Assembly (NCBI GenBank): GCA_013154075.1
Contig: JAADDG010000042.1
Coordinates: 1-13,770 of the forward strand
Reading direction: 5' to 3'
From: Campylobacterota bacterium
Lineage (GTDB): Bacteria; Campylobacterota; Campylobacteria; Campylobacterales; JAADDG01
DNA length: 13,770 nucleotides
The notes under the pieces were generated by a model, which did no database searches, was not told the DNA's origin, and worked only from the letters and a program-made list of their open reading frames with translations. The position numbers and the translations under genes are program-made. Positions 1 through 6,956 of the stretch are shown in pieces; position 1 is the stretch's first letter; every line of letters begins with the position of its first letter.

Positions 1-1093
1 TCTCTTCTTCGGTCGTGAATCTGCTTAGGCTGAATCTAACCGCAGTGTGGGCGAGATCCTCGTTCGCTCCTATCGCTTCCATTACCGGATTTGATTCGAG
101 ATCCTCGCTTGCGCAGGCGCTTCCAGTGCTTGCCGCTATGCCGTATCTGTTTAGATCCCATAGCATAGCCTCTCCTTCGATTCCTTTGAAACTTGCCAAA
201 ATCGTATTTGGAGTTCTGTTTTCTCTATCCCCCACCACGAAAGTATCCTCTATCTCCAAGATAGCGTCTTCAAGCTTGTCTCTTAGTCTTCTTACCTCTT
301 TGTTTTCAAAATCGAGATTTACGAAAGCAAGCTCCATGGCTTTTCCCATTCCCACTATCCCGGGTACGTTTAGAGTGCCGCTTCTAAGGCCGCCCATGTG
401 CTCTCCGCCATGCAAAAGAGGCGTCATCTCTATCCCTTTTTTAATAAAAAGTCCTCCCACGCCTTTGGGAGCGTGAAATTTGTGGCCAGAGAAGGAGAGA
501 AAATCTATAGGAGTTTTTTGAACGTCTACATTTATTTTGCCGATAGCCTGAACCGCGTCGGTGTGAAAAAGGACTCCTTTTTCTTTGCATATTTGGGCAA
601 TTTCTTGTATCGGAAAGATTACTCCCGTTTCGTTGTTGGCCCACATGATAGATACCAAAGCCGTTTTATCGGTGATGAAATCCTTTACGGTGTGAGCCTC
701 TATCATACCTTTTGAGTTGATCGGAAGGTAGGTGACTTTAACTCCCTTTTTTTCAAGATATTTGCATACGGCTATAACTGAGGGGTGTTCCACTTCTGTG
801 GTTACTATATGATTTTTATCTCCGTTTAGAATCAAATTCTCGTAAACGCTTTTAAAAACCCAGTTGTTGCTCTCCGTAGCGCAGGAAGTTATCACTATAT
901 CGTCTTCATCTTTTGCGTTGATTCCCGCATATAGCTGATCTATAGCTTTTTTCAAAGCTTTGTGCGTTTCGCTTCCAAAGGAGTGCAGGGAGTTCGGATT
1001 GCCGTACATTTGGCAAAAGAAGGGATCCATCACCTCTTTGACTTCGGGATCTACCATAGTAGTGGCGTTGTTGTCCAGATAAACTCTTTTCAA
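1..1093 (-). CDS. nifS: Cysteine desulfurase, NifS/IscS family (3' end cut by window edge)
   Basis: This PLP enzyme removes sulfur from L-cysteine to give alanine and an enzyme persulfide, the sulfur source for Fe-S cluster assembly in the cytoplasm. I read 364 codons down to the window edge; the family is usually 385-405 aa, so only the C-terminal tail is missing. Visible landmarks are the N-terminal YLDNNATT motif, His103 in the TEVEH motif (PLP stacking), Lys205 in SGHKFHAPKG (Schiff base), and Cys327 in GSACAS (catalytic persulfide). This spacing nearly matches E. coli IscS (Lys206, Cys328). The start is TTG at 1093: it gives the conserved N-terminus directly and has a GGAGAG ribosome site 4 bases upstream. 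It lies 81 bp downstream of fliI in the same direction, with no convincing terminator between. In related genomes a NifU-type scaffold gene often follows, which would lie outside the window (inference). Confidence 0.95.
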   Translation of the reverse strand, partial: MKRVYLDNNATTMVDPEVKEVMDPFFCQMYGNPNSLHSFGSETHKALKKAIDQLYAGINAKDEDDIVITSCATESNNWVFKSVYENLILNGDKNHIVTTEVEHPSVIAVCKYLEKKGVKVTYLPINSKGMIEAHTVKDFITDKTALVSIMWANNETGVIFPIQEIAQICKEKGVLFHTDAVQAIGKINVDVQKTPIDFLSFSGHKFHAPKGVGGLFIKKGIEMTPLLHGGEHMGGLRSGTLNVPGIVGMGKAMELAFVNLDFENKEVRRLRDKLEDAILEIEDTFVVGDRENRTPNTILASFKGIEGEAMLWDLNRYGIAASTGSACASEDLESNPVMEAIGANEDLAHTAVRFSLSRFTTEEE

Positions 1094-1174
1094 ATCTCTC
1101 TCCGATTTTAATTTAAGACAAAAAAAGTCTTATTTTTGGAATCATAATATTTTAACGATTAAAATAAGCTTTAA
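1094..1174 (-). promoter_or_regulatory. fliI-nifS intergenic region with perfect palindrome and possible nifS promoter
   Basis: This short AT-rich gap contains a perfect 7-3-7 inverted repeat at 1149-1165, ATTTTAA-CGA-TTAAAAT. On the minus strand it is followed at once by TATTATGAT, a reasonable -10 element for nifS. The palindrome would sit in the -35/spacer region and could be an operator. It has no G+C in its arms and no following T-run, so it is unlikely to be a terminator. A second weak inverted repeat, AAGAC-N7-GTCTT, lies at 1115-1131. No transcription factor is assigned. Confidence 0.35.
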
Positions 1175-2464
1175 TTATAACACAATCTCTTTTAGAAGCT
1201 CTAAGGTCTTCTCAAACGGCACTCTCTCTTCCTCTTTCTGTTTTAGGAAATTTTCCATAAACTCCTTCTTCTCTATCGCTTTGTCAAGTTCGGGATCCAT
1301 TCCTTTTTTGTAGGTTCCAAGCCTTATTACAAGCTCGTTTTCTTTCAAAAGAGAGTAGAGTTTTCTAAAGGTGAAAGCGGCCTCTTTATGCTCTTTGGAT
1401 ACGATGTCGTTCATGACTCTCGATGCGCTTTTTAAGATATTTACGGGCGGATATATTCCGTAATCGGTTAAAGCTCTATCCAAAACGATATGGCCGTCCA
1501 GAATACTTCTTGCCTGATCGGCTATAGGATCGCTTAGATCGTCTCCTTCCACCAAGACGGTAAAAAATGCTGTGATTGATCCTTTGCCTTCCTCTTTACC
1601 GGCTCTCTCCATCAATTGAGCTAAAATCGTAAGAGAGGAGGGCGGGTATCCTTTGGAGGTCGGAGGCTCTCCCAAAGCCAAACCGATCTCTCTTTGGGCC
1701 ATGGCGAATCTCGTTACCGAATCCATCATAAAAAGAACGTCTTTGCCCTGATCTTTGAAATATTCCGCAATCGTTATTGCCGAAAAGGCTCCGTACTTTT
1801 TCATAAGAGGCGAATCGTCGCTCGTTGCCGCCACTATTATAGTATCGCTTAGATCCCCTTTTAGATTTTTGTGAATGAATTCCGGGATCTCTCTGCCTCT
1901 TTCGCCAATTAAGGCTATTACTTTCACAGGACTTTTGCTTCCTCTAACAAGCATTCCCATAAGAGTCGATTTTCCTACGCCGCTTCCCGCAAAAATTCCT
2001 ACTTTCTGGCCTTTTCCGGTGGTTAAAAGTCCGTCTATCGATTTGATGCCCACTTCGAAAATCTCATTTATAAGTCCTCTTTTCATGGGATCTATGGGAT
2101 CTTTTATGATGGAGGCATACTCTTTTGCTCTAATCTCTCCAAGTCCGTCTTTGGGATTTCCGAAAGGATCTATCACCCTTCCAAGAAGCTCCTCTCCTAC
2201 GGGGATTTGGAGCCCTTCGTTTTTTAGATAGACCTTATCGCCCGTTTTTATTCCCTCTACGAAACCGAAAGGCGAAACGAAACAGGAGTCTTTCGTGACT
2301 TTTGTCACCATCGCAAGCTCGTTTTTATCTTTCGAGACTATCTCCACGACGTCTCCGACGCTTGTTTTTAGACCTTCGACTTCTATCATGAAGCTTTGGA
2401 TCTCTTTGACTCGTCCAAAAAGGGGAGAGAGGGAGCTTTTTTTGATTTTTAGAAGATCTATCAT
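1175..2464 (-). CDS. fliI: Flagellum-specific ATPase FliI
   Basis: FliI is the cytoplasmic hexameric ATPase of the flagellar type III export apparatus. It works with FliH and FliJ to deliver rod, hook and filament subunits to the export gate. At 429 aa it is normal family length. An N-terminal F1-like beta-barrel (about residues 1-90) precedes the catalytic core, with Walker A GSGVGKST at 160-167, the GERGREIPEF segment at 188-197, and Walker B ending at Asp248 (VLFMMDS). The SRVMNDIV segment near the C-terminus is typical of FliI/YscN-type ATPases rather than F1 beta or Rho. I choose ATG at 2464, whose A is the last base of the folE TGA stop, with AAGG about 7 bases upstream. An in-frame TTG one codon earlier (2467) is less likely. 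The overlap implies translational coupling to folE. No other flagellar gene is present, so fliI here is detached from a flagellar operon. Confidence 0.96.
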   Translation of the reverse strand: MIDLLKIKKSSLSPLFGRVKEIQSFMIEVEGLKTSVGDVVEIVSKDKNELAMVTKVTKDSCFVSPFGFVEGIKTGDKVYLKNEGLQIPVGEELLGRVIDPFGNPKDGLGEIRAKEYASIIKDPIDPMKRGLINEIFEVGIKSIDGLLTTGKGQKVGIFAGSGVGKSTLMGMLVRGSKSPVKVIALIGERGREIPEFIHKNLKGDLSDTIIVAATSDDSPLMKKYGAFSAITIAEYFKDQGKDVLFMMDSVTRFAMAQREIGLALGEPPTSKGYPPSSLTILAQLMERAGKEEGKGSITAFFTVLVEGDDLSDPIADQARSILDGHIVLDRALTDYGIYPPVNILKSASRVMNDIVSKEHKEAAFTFRKLYSLLKENELVIRLGTYKKGMDPELDKAIEKKEFMENFLKQKEEERVPFEKTLELLKEIVL

Positions 2465-3039
2465 CAAAACCTTACAAATTGCGGAGAATTTATGATATTG
2501 AAAAACTCGTTTCTTGTTTTCTCTTTTAGAAACATTCCTCTAAGAGCGGATGTTGTCGTAGTGGAGTTTACTTTCTGCACTCCTCTCATCTCCATACACA
2601 TATGTCTTGCTTGAATGACGACTCCCACTCCTTTTGGCTTTATTACTTCTACCAATGCGTCGGCTATCTGTTCGGTCATCTGCTCTTGGATTTGTAATCT
2701 TCTTGCAAAAACGTCCACCATTCTCGGAATTTTTGAAAGTCCCACCACTTTCCCGTCAGGGATATAGGCTACGTGGGCTCTTCCTATGATCGGAAGCAGA
2801 TGGTGTTCGCACATGGAGTAAAATTCTATATCTCTAACTATTACCATCTCGTCGTTAGTGCTTTCAAAAAGCGCTTCGTTTAGGATCTCTTTGGGATCTT
2901 TTTCGTATCCTTGGGTTAGGAATTTGAAGGCTTTGTAGACTCTGTTTGGGGTTTTTATAAGTCCCTCTCGATTTACGTCCTCTCCTATGATTTCAAGAAT
3001 CTCTTTTACGGCGTTTTCGAATCTTTGCTCTTCGCTCAT
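2464..3039 (-). CDS. folE: GTP cyclohydrolase I (FolE type)
   Basis: FolE catalyses the first step of tetrahydrofolate synthesis, converting GTP to 7,8-dihydroneopterin triphosphate; the same product can also feed queuosine synthesis. At 191 aa it is typical for FolE1. Zinc ligands are Cys77 and His80 in SMCEHHLLP, and Cys148 in RHMCMEMRG. These match E. coli Cys110, His113 and Cys181 with a constant offset of 33, so this is the zinc-dependent type, not FolE2. The C-terminal TTTTSALRGMF segment is also characteristic. The ATG start has a GGAG site 7 bases upstream. It is the first gene of the folE-fliI pair and its TGA overlaps the fliI ATG by one base. The promoter must lie in the AT-rich 222 bp upstream, but I cannot fix it to a single -10 element. 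Confidence 0.97.
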   Translation of the reverse strand: MSEEQRFENAVKEILEIIGEDVNREGLIKTPNRVYKAFKFLTQGYEKDPKEILNEALFESTNDEMVIVRDIEFYSMCEHHLLPIIGRAHVAYIPDGKVVGLSKIPRMVDVFARRLQIQEQMTEQIADALVEVIKPKGVGVVIQARHMCMEMRGVQKVNSTTTTSALRGMFLKEKTRNEFFNIINSPQFVRF

Positions 3040-3261
3040 CTTTATTCTCCATAAAATTTTGAAAGTAAAATAACACTTTTTTGCTTATTAATCACTGATT
3101 TTGTTTGAGGTGAAGTCTATATTGCTTATATCGAAAAAGCATTTATTAGTAAAAGATTTTTTAAAGGTTAAAGATTTTTTAATGAAAGATTTTATATTAT
3201 TTGATTTGTATTTAATTGAAATAGTAATGCTTGAGATTAAGATAATATAAAGGTTTTAAGG
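3040..3261. promoter_or_regulatory. Divergent folE / secreted-protein intergenic region with AAAGATTTT repeats
   Basis: This 222-bp very AT-rich region separates the divergent folE and the secreted-protein gene at 3262. It contains two exact 13-bp direct copies of AAAGATTTTTTAA at 3152-3164 and 3170-3182 (18-bp period), then a shorter AAAGATTTTA at 3185-3194. Such spaced copies could be binding sites for a response regulator (inference). Several TATA-like hexamers exist, for example TATATTAT near 3193-3200, but no -35 box is convincing. The plus-strand gene has an AAAGG ribosome site about 8 bases before its ATG. I see no ORF or RNA gene here. Confidence 0.35.
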
Positions 3262-5040
3262 ATGCCGAAGTTTTTGGTTTTGTTTCTTTTTCCTCTTTTG
3301 CTCTTTTCAAGTGAAATGATGTTTATAAAATATGATAAATTGACCTCTACTTTGGGAGATAGCGTAGGAAATACCTTAGGATATGACGTTAGAGATCTAT
3401 CCGTAGAATACACGGGGCCTATAAAGATAGATAAGCTTTTAAAAAGCAAATCGAATATCGTCGTAAACGCTTCAAATAAGCTCTCTTGGCCGGGAGGGGC
3501 CGATAGGGGAGGGAGATTCTTTTTAAACGGATACGATAGCGATAACGAAAAAAGCAATAGAGTTTTGGCTTATTATAGTGACGTATCTTTATCGCAAGGA
3601 ACCACTTTGAAATTTTCTCTCTCCTGCGGGCAGATAAAAGCTCCTGATTACGGAAGATCTCTAAATCTCTATGCGTACGACAACAATGTAAACAGATGGA
3701 TTAAAGTCGGTTTTTTGATAGATTTTTACGAAGTTTACAACGGCTCTAACAGAGGCTATACGATGGTGATGTTTAGTATCAATTCAAATAGCGAAAGGGG
3801 AGGGGATCATAGATTTACGTTAGCTAACGGAACTATAGAGAATGAAGATGATTCAAACGGCCATATTCCCGCAAATACGCTTTTGGCTTTCGGAAGCGGA
3901 ATAGATTCAAACGGAAATATAGAGAATTTCGAACTTTTGCCAAAGAGATTTTCCGAAAGCTGTACTTGTCTTTGCGATATGAAGATAAAGCTTGAAGATG
4001 TGGTGGGAGGAGTCAATTCCCATCTTGATGCTCCAAAGAGGGGAGTTTCTGAGGTTTCTTTGCTAACTTTCGCTGACGGATGGGAAGCTAAAGTGACTCA
4101 TTTTACAAAAGCGAAAAGATACTACTCTCCCGCATCCTCTTTGATCGATACTTCGGAGATTATAAATAGAAGAAGGTTTGTACCGGAGGGAAACGATACT
4201 AATTTCAACGAAGATACCTACGCTTTAAGAAGTCTTTTTGCCATTCATCTGGAAAACAGAGCCGAATACGGTATAGATATAAGCACAAGAAACGATCTTT
4301 TTAAAATAAGGCTCGATAAATCGGATAAGTGTGCGATTAGATCGGTATCTTTCTATACGTTGGATAAAAGCTCTCTTAGTTATAAGAAAAGAGAGATGTA
4401 CAAAGATGCAAACGGTTGGTATTTTGAGAGTAATTTTGAGAGTTTTCCTTTTCAGATCAATAACGATCAAAACGACTGGAATAGGATAGTTATAGAGGTT
4501 GATGATAAGCATACTATTTGTCAAGGGTTATGGAGAGTCGATTTTAGTATCATCCCGAACGAAACCAAAAAAGAGAATAAGCTTTTGGATAAAACTCCTG
4601 CAGCAGATTGGAAAGTGGACGGAATGAAGTTTATTGTTCCTTATATGAGTGTGGATAAGGATTATGGAACCTTTTTGGTCATAACGAATCTAAGCGATAA
4701 AAAAGTAAATCTCTATATGGATGTTTACGGGGATGGGGGTAAAAATGAAGGAGCGGCGCAAAACTATTACTATATCGATATCAAGCTTCCCGATATTCCG
4801 AAAAGAAGTACGAGAATCTATTTTCCGAAAGATTTTACCGACGCTATTTGGAAAAAGTATCCGAATTTCAAAGCCTACAGATACATGGCCAAATTTATAG
4901 CTACGGCAAAGGATGACGAGATTCAAGCTGCGGCGTTTCAGCAAGACGGAAATACCGGCAAAAGATCCATTCCGGTTTTAAGAGAATCCTTGCATCAAAA
5001 TGAAAACGGAGAATGGGTGGGAAGCAGATTTAGAGAGTAG
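3262..5040 (+). CDS. Secreted beta-rich protein of unknown function
   Basis: I do not recognise this 592-aa protein. It begins with a classical Sec signal peptide: Lys3, a hydrophobic stretch at about residues 4-15, then LFSS, with likely cleavage near residue 17. There is no lipobox and no later membrane helix, so it should be periplasmic, outer-membrane-associated or extracellular. The mature part is rich in Asn, Asp, Ser, Tyr and Gly with alternating hydrophobic residues, as in beta-sandwich proteins. It carries six cysteines (122, 234, 236, 238, 357, 420), including a CTCLC cluster at 234-238. Residues about 449-592, with a TFLVITNLSDK segment followed by VNLYMDVYGDGG, look like a separate C-terminal beta-domain. 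The ATG at 3262 is the natural start (AAAGG upstream and an intact signal peptide). It stands alone on its strand, and its last 11 bases overlap the end of nadE. A surface adhesin, a binding protein or an appendage component are all possible; none is supported by a motif. Confidence 0.88.
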   Translation: MPKFLVLFLFPLLLFSSEMMFIKYDKLTSTLGDSVGNTLGYDVRDLSVEYTGPIKIDKLLKSKSNIVVNASNKLSWPGGADRGGRFFLNGYDSDNEKSNRVLAYYSDVSLSQGTTLKFSLSCGQIKAPDYGRSLNLYAYDNNVNRWIKVGFLIDFYEVYNGSNRGYTMVMFSINSNSERGGDHRFTLANGTIENEDDSNGHIPANTLLAFGSGIDSNGNIENFELLPKRFSESCTCLCDMKIKLEDVVGGVNSHLDAPKRGVSEVSLLTFADGWEAKVTHFTKAKRYYSPASSLIDTSEIINRRRFVPEGNDTNFNEDTYALRSLFAIHLENRAEYGIDISTRNDLFKIRLDKSDKCAIRSVSFYTLDKSSLSYKKREMYKDANGWYFESNFESFPFQINNDQNDWNRIVIEVDDKHTICQGLWRVDFSIIPNETKKENKLLDKTPAADWKVDGMKFIVPYMSVDKDYGTFLVITNLSDKKVNLYMDVYGDGGKNEGAAQNYYYIDIKLPDIPKRSTRIYFPKDFTDAIWKKYPNFKAYRYMAKFIATAKDDEIQAAAFQQDGNTGKRSIPVLRESLHQNENGEWVGSRFRE

Positions 5041-6940
5041 AGGAGAGATCTTGCAACTCTTTTAGCCATATGTTTACCGTCGCGTCGCTTGGCATTCTCC
5101 AATCTCCTCTCGGACTTAAGGATATGCTTCCAACTTTAGGGCCGTCCGGGGAGCAGTTTCTTTTGAATTGGTTTGCAAAGAATCTTTTTATGAAAATTTT
5201 TAGCCATTTTAGAATCGTTTGTTCGCTATATTCGTTTTTGAAAGCCTCTTTTGCCAAAAATAGTATCTTTGCGGGGTTTGCGCCGTATTTGATCATATGG
5301 TATAGGAAAAAGTCGTGCAGTTTGTAGGGTCCTATGATCTCTTCCGTTTTTTGGACTATTTTATCATCTTGTTTCGGTAGAAGTTCGGGAGATACTGGGG
5401 TTTTTACTATATCTTTCAAAATTTCTCCTACGTTTTCTTCCATTTCGGCCACCCACGATACTACATATCTAATCAGAGTTTTGGGGATGGAGGCGTTTAC
5501 GTTATACATAGATAGATGATCTCCTCCGTATGTGGCAAATCCCAAGGCTATTTCGCTAAGATCTCCCGTTCCAAGGACGATTCCCCCCTCTTTGTTCGCC
5601 AGATCGAAAAGTATTTGAGTTCTCTCTCTCGCTTGAGCGTTTTCGTAAGTTACGTCGCAAATATCGGGAGAGTGGTTTATATCTTTGAAGTGCTGTAAAA
5701 CCGCTTCTTTAATTGATATCTCTTTTAATGTTACGTTTAGGCTTTTGCATAAATTAACGGCGTTTTTGTAGGTTCTGCCGGTTGTGCCGAAACCGGGCAT
5801 CGTTACGGCTATGATATCTTTGGGATCTCTATTTAGTAGTTTCATAGTCTCGTAAGCTACCAAAAGAGCCAAAGTGGAGTCGAGTCCTCCCGATACTCCT
5901 ATGACTATTTTGGGATTTCCGATATGCTCCAATCTCTTTGCCAAACCCGCCGTTTGAATGGAGAATATCTCTTTGCAGCGCTCATCCCTTTTGGCTTTGT
6001 TTTTAGGTACGAAGGGATGGGGATCTATAGATCTTTGTAAAGAAGAGATTTTATTTAGAGGTTTTGTATCTATCAGCCTTATATCCGATGGGGTGTTGTC
6101 TTTATAGGAAGTCTCTATTTCTCTATAATATTTTAAGTAATCGAGATCTATGTCGGCCGTGATGAAGTATGAATCTCTTTTGAATCTCTCTCCTTGAGAC
6201 AAAATTACGCCGTTTTCGGCTATCAGAGAATCTCCTCCGTAAACCAGATCGGAAGTCGATTCGAAAACTCCGCTTGAGGTGTAAACGTAAGCGCTTACAT
6301 TTCTTGCGCTTTGTTGTGAGACTAAGGCTCTTCTATACTCATATTTTCCTACTATTTCGTTGCTTGCGGAGAGATTGAAGTGAATAAGCGCTCCGTTTAT
6401 AGCCTGATAGGAGCTTGGGGGAATTACGCTCCATAAATCTTCGCATATCTCTATTCCAAACGGAGCCTCTTTCGAAAAAAGAAGATCTATGCCGAAAGGA
6501 TACTCTTTGGAGTTGATCGTAATCGTTTCGTTTTTGATATCTTTTCCGCTGCAAAACCACCTTTTTTCATAAAACTCTTTGTGTTCGGGAAGGAAAATTT
6601 TGGGAACGACTCCCAAAATCTCTCCTTTTTGAATGACGATAGCGCAGTTGTAGAGTCTGTTTTTGTGCCAAAGCGGAGCGCCTATTATGGATATGATGTT
6701 TAGTGTTTCGGTGGCGTTTGTTATATCTTCCAAAGCTTTATAGACGCTTTCGTTTAGCTTTTTTTGAAAAAATAGATCGGAACAGGAGTAGGAGGTTATG
6801 CTAAGTTCGGGAAAAACTATGATCGCTACCTCTTTTTTCTCGGCCTCTTTTATGATTTTAACTATTTCTAAGGAGTTGAAATCGGGATTTGCTACCTGCA
6901 ATTTATGAACGGCCGCCGCGACTCTTATAAATCCGTGCAT
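5030..6940 (-). CDS. nadE: Glutamine-dependent NAD+ synthetase
   Basis: This enzyme amidates nicotinic acid adenine dinucleotide to NAD+ with ATP, using glutamine as nitrogen donor. At 636 aa it is the long two-domain form. The N-terminal nitrilase-like glutaminase domain (about residues 1-290) carries the Glu45 (FPELS), Lys114 (VPKIFLP) and Cys166 (EICEDLW) triad; the C-terminal synthetase domain carries the PP-loop SGGLDS at 350-355. The C-terminal CSPDGPKVG...RGDWRMPSD segment is typical of bacterial glutamine-dependent NadE. The ATG start has GGAG 7 bases upstream and lies 16 bp after the lolC-like stop, so it is probably the last gene of the secA-lolC-nadE unit. Its stop lies inside the convergent secreted-protein gene. 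From memory, Campylobacter and Helicobacter carry a short ammonia-dependent NadE of about 250 aa, so the long form is a lineage difference worth checking. Confidence 0.97.
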   Translation of the reverse strand: MHGFIRVAAAVHKLQVANPDFNSLEIVKIIKEAEKKEVAIIVFPELSITSYSCSDLFFQKKLNESVYKALEDITNATETLNIISIIGAPLWHKNRLYNCAIVIQKGEILGVVPKIFLPEHKEFYEKRWFCSGKDIKNETITINSKEYPFGIDLLFSKEAPFGIEICEDLWSVIPPSSYQAINGALIHFNLSASNEIVGKYEYRRALVSQQSARNVSAYVYTSSGVFESTSDLVYGGDSLIAENGVILSQGERFKRDSYFITADIDLDYLKYYREIETSYKDNTPSDIRLIDTKPLNKISSLQRSIDPHPFVPKNKAKRDERCKEIFSIQTAGLAKRLEHIGNPKIVIGVSGGLDSTLALLVAYETMKLLNRDPKDIIAVTMPGFGTTGRTYKNAVNLCKSLNVTLKEISIKEAVLQHFKDINHSPDICDVTYENAQARERTQILFDLANKEGGIVLGTGDLSEIALGFATYGGDHLSMYNVNASIPKTLIRYVVSWVAEMEENVGEILKDIVKTPVSPELLPKQDDKIVQKTEEIIGPYKLHDFFLYHMIKYGANPAKILFLAKEAFKNEYSEQTILKWLKIFIKRFFANQFKRNCSPDGPKVGSISLSPRGDWRMPSDATVNIWLKELQDLSSTL

Positions 6941-6956
6941 TTTTTATCTCCGCTTT

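Noticed and set aside
15..715. Two plus-strand open frames opposite nifS
   Set aside because: The minus strand encodes an uninterrupted cysteine desulfurase with all catalytic motifs, so these frames are antisense shadows.
1115..1131. AAGAC-N7-GTCTT inverted repeat as a terminator after fliI
   Set aside because: The stem is only 5 bp and the following minus-strand bases are AAATT, not a T-run. It is close to the nifS ribosome site, so termination here is unlikely.
2465..2467. TTG as the fliI start codon
   Set aside because: It is directly followed by an ATG that overlaps the folE stop in the standard coupled arrangement, so ATG at 2464 is the simpler start.
3120..3145. TGCTT...AAGCA inverted repeat in the folE upstream region
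   Set aside because: Arms are only 5 bp with a mismatch beyond, and no T-run follows. This is expected by chance in AT-rich DNA.
4225..4944. Minus-strand open frames inside the secreted-protein gene
   Set aside because: They lie antisense to a long continuous frame with a signal peptide, and their basic, low-complexity translations resemble no family.
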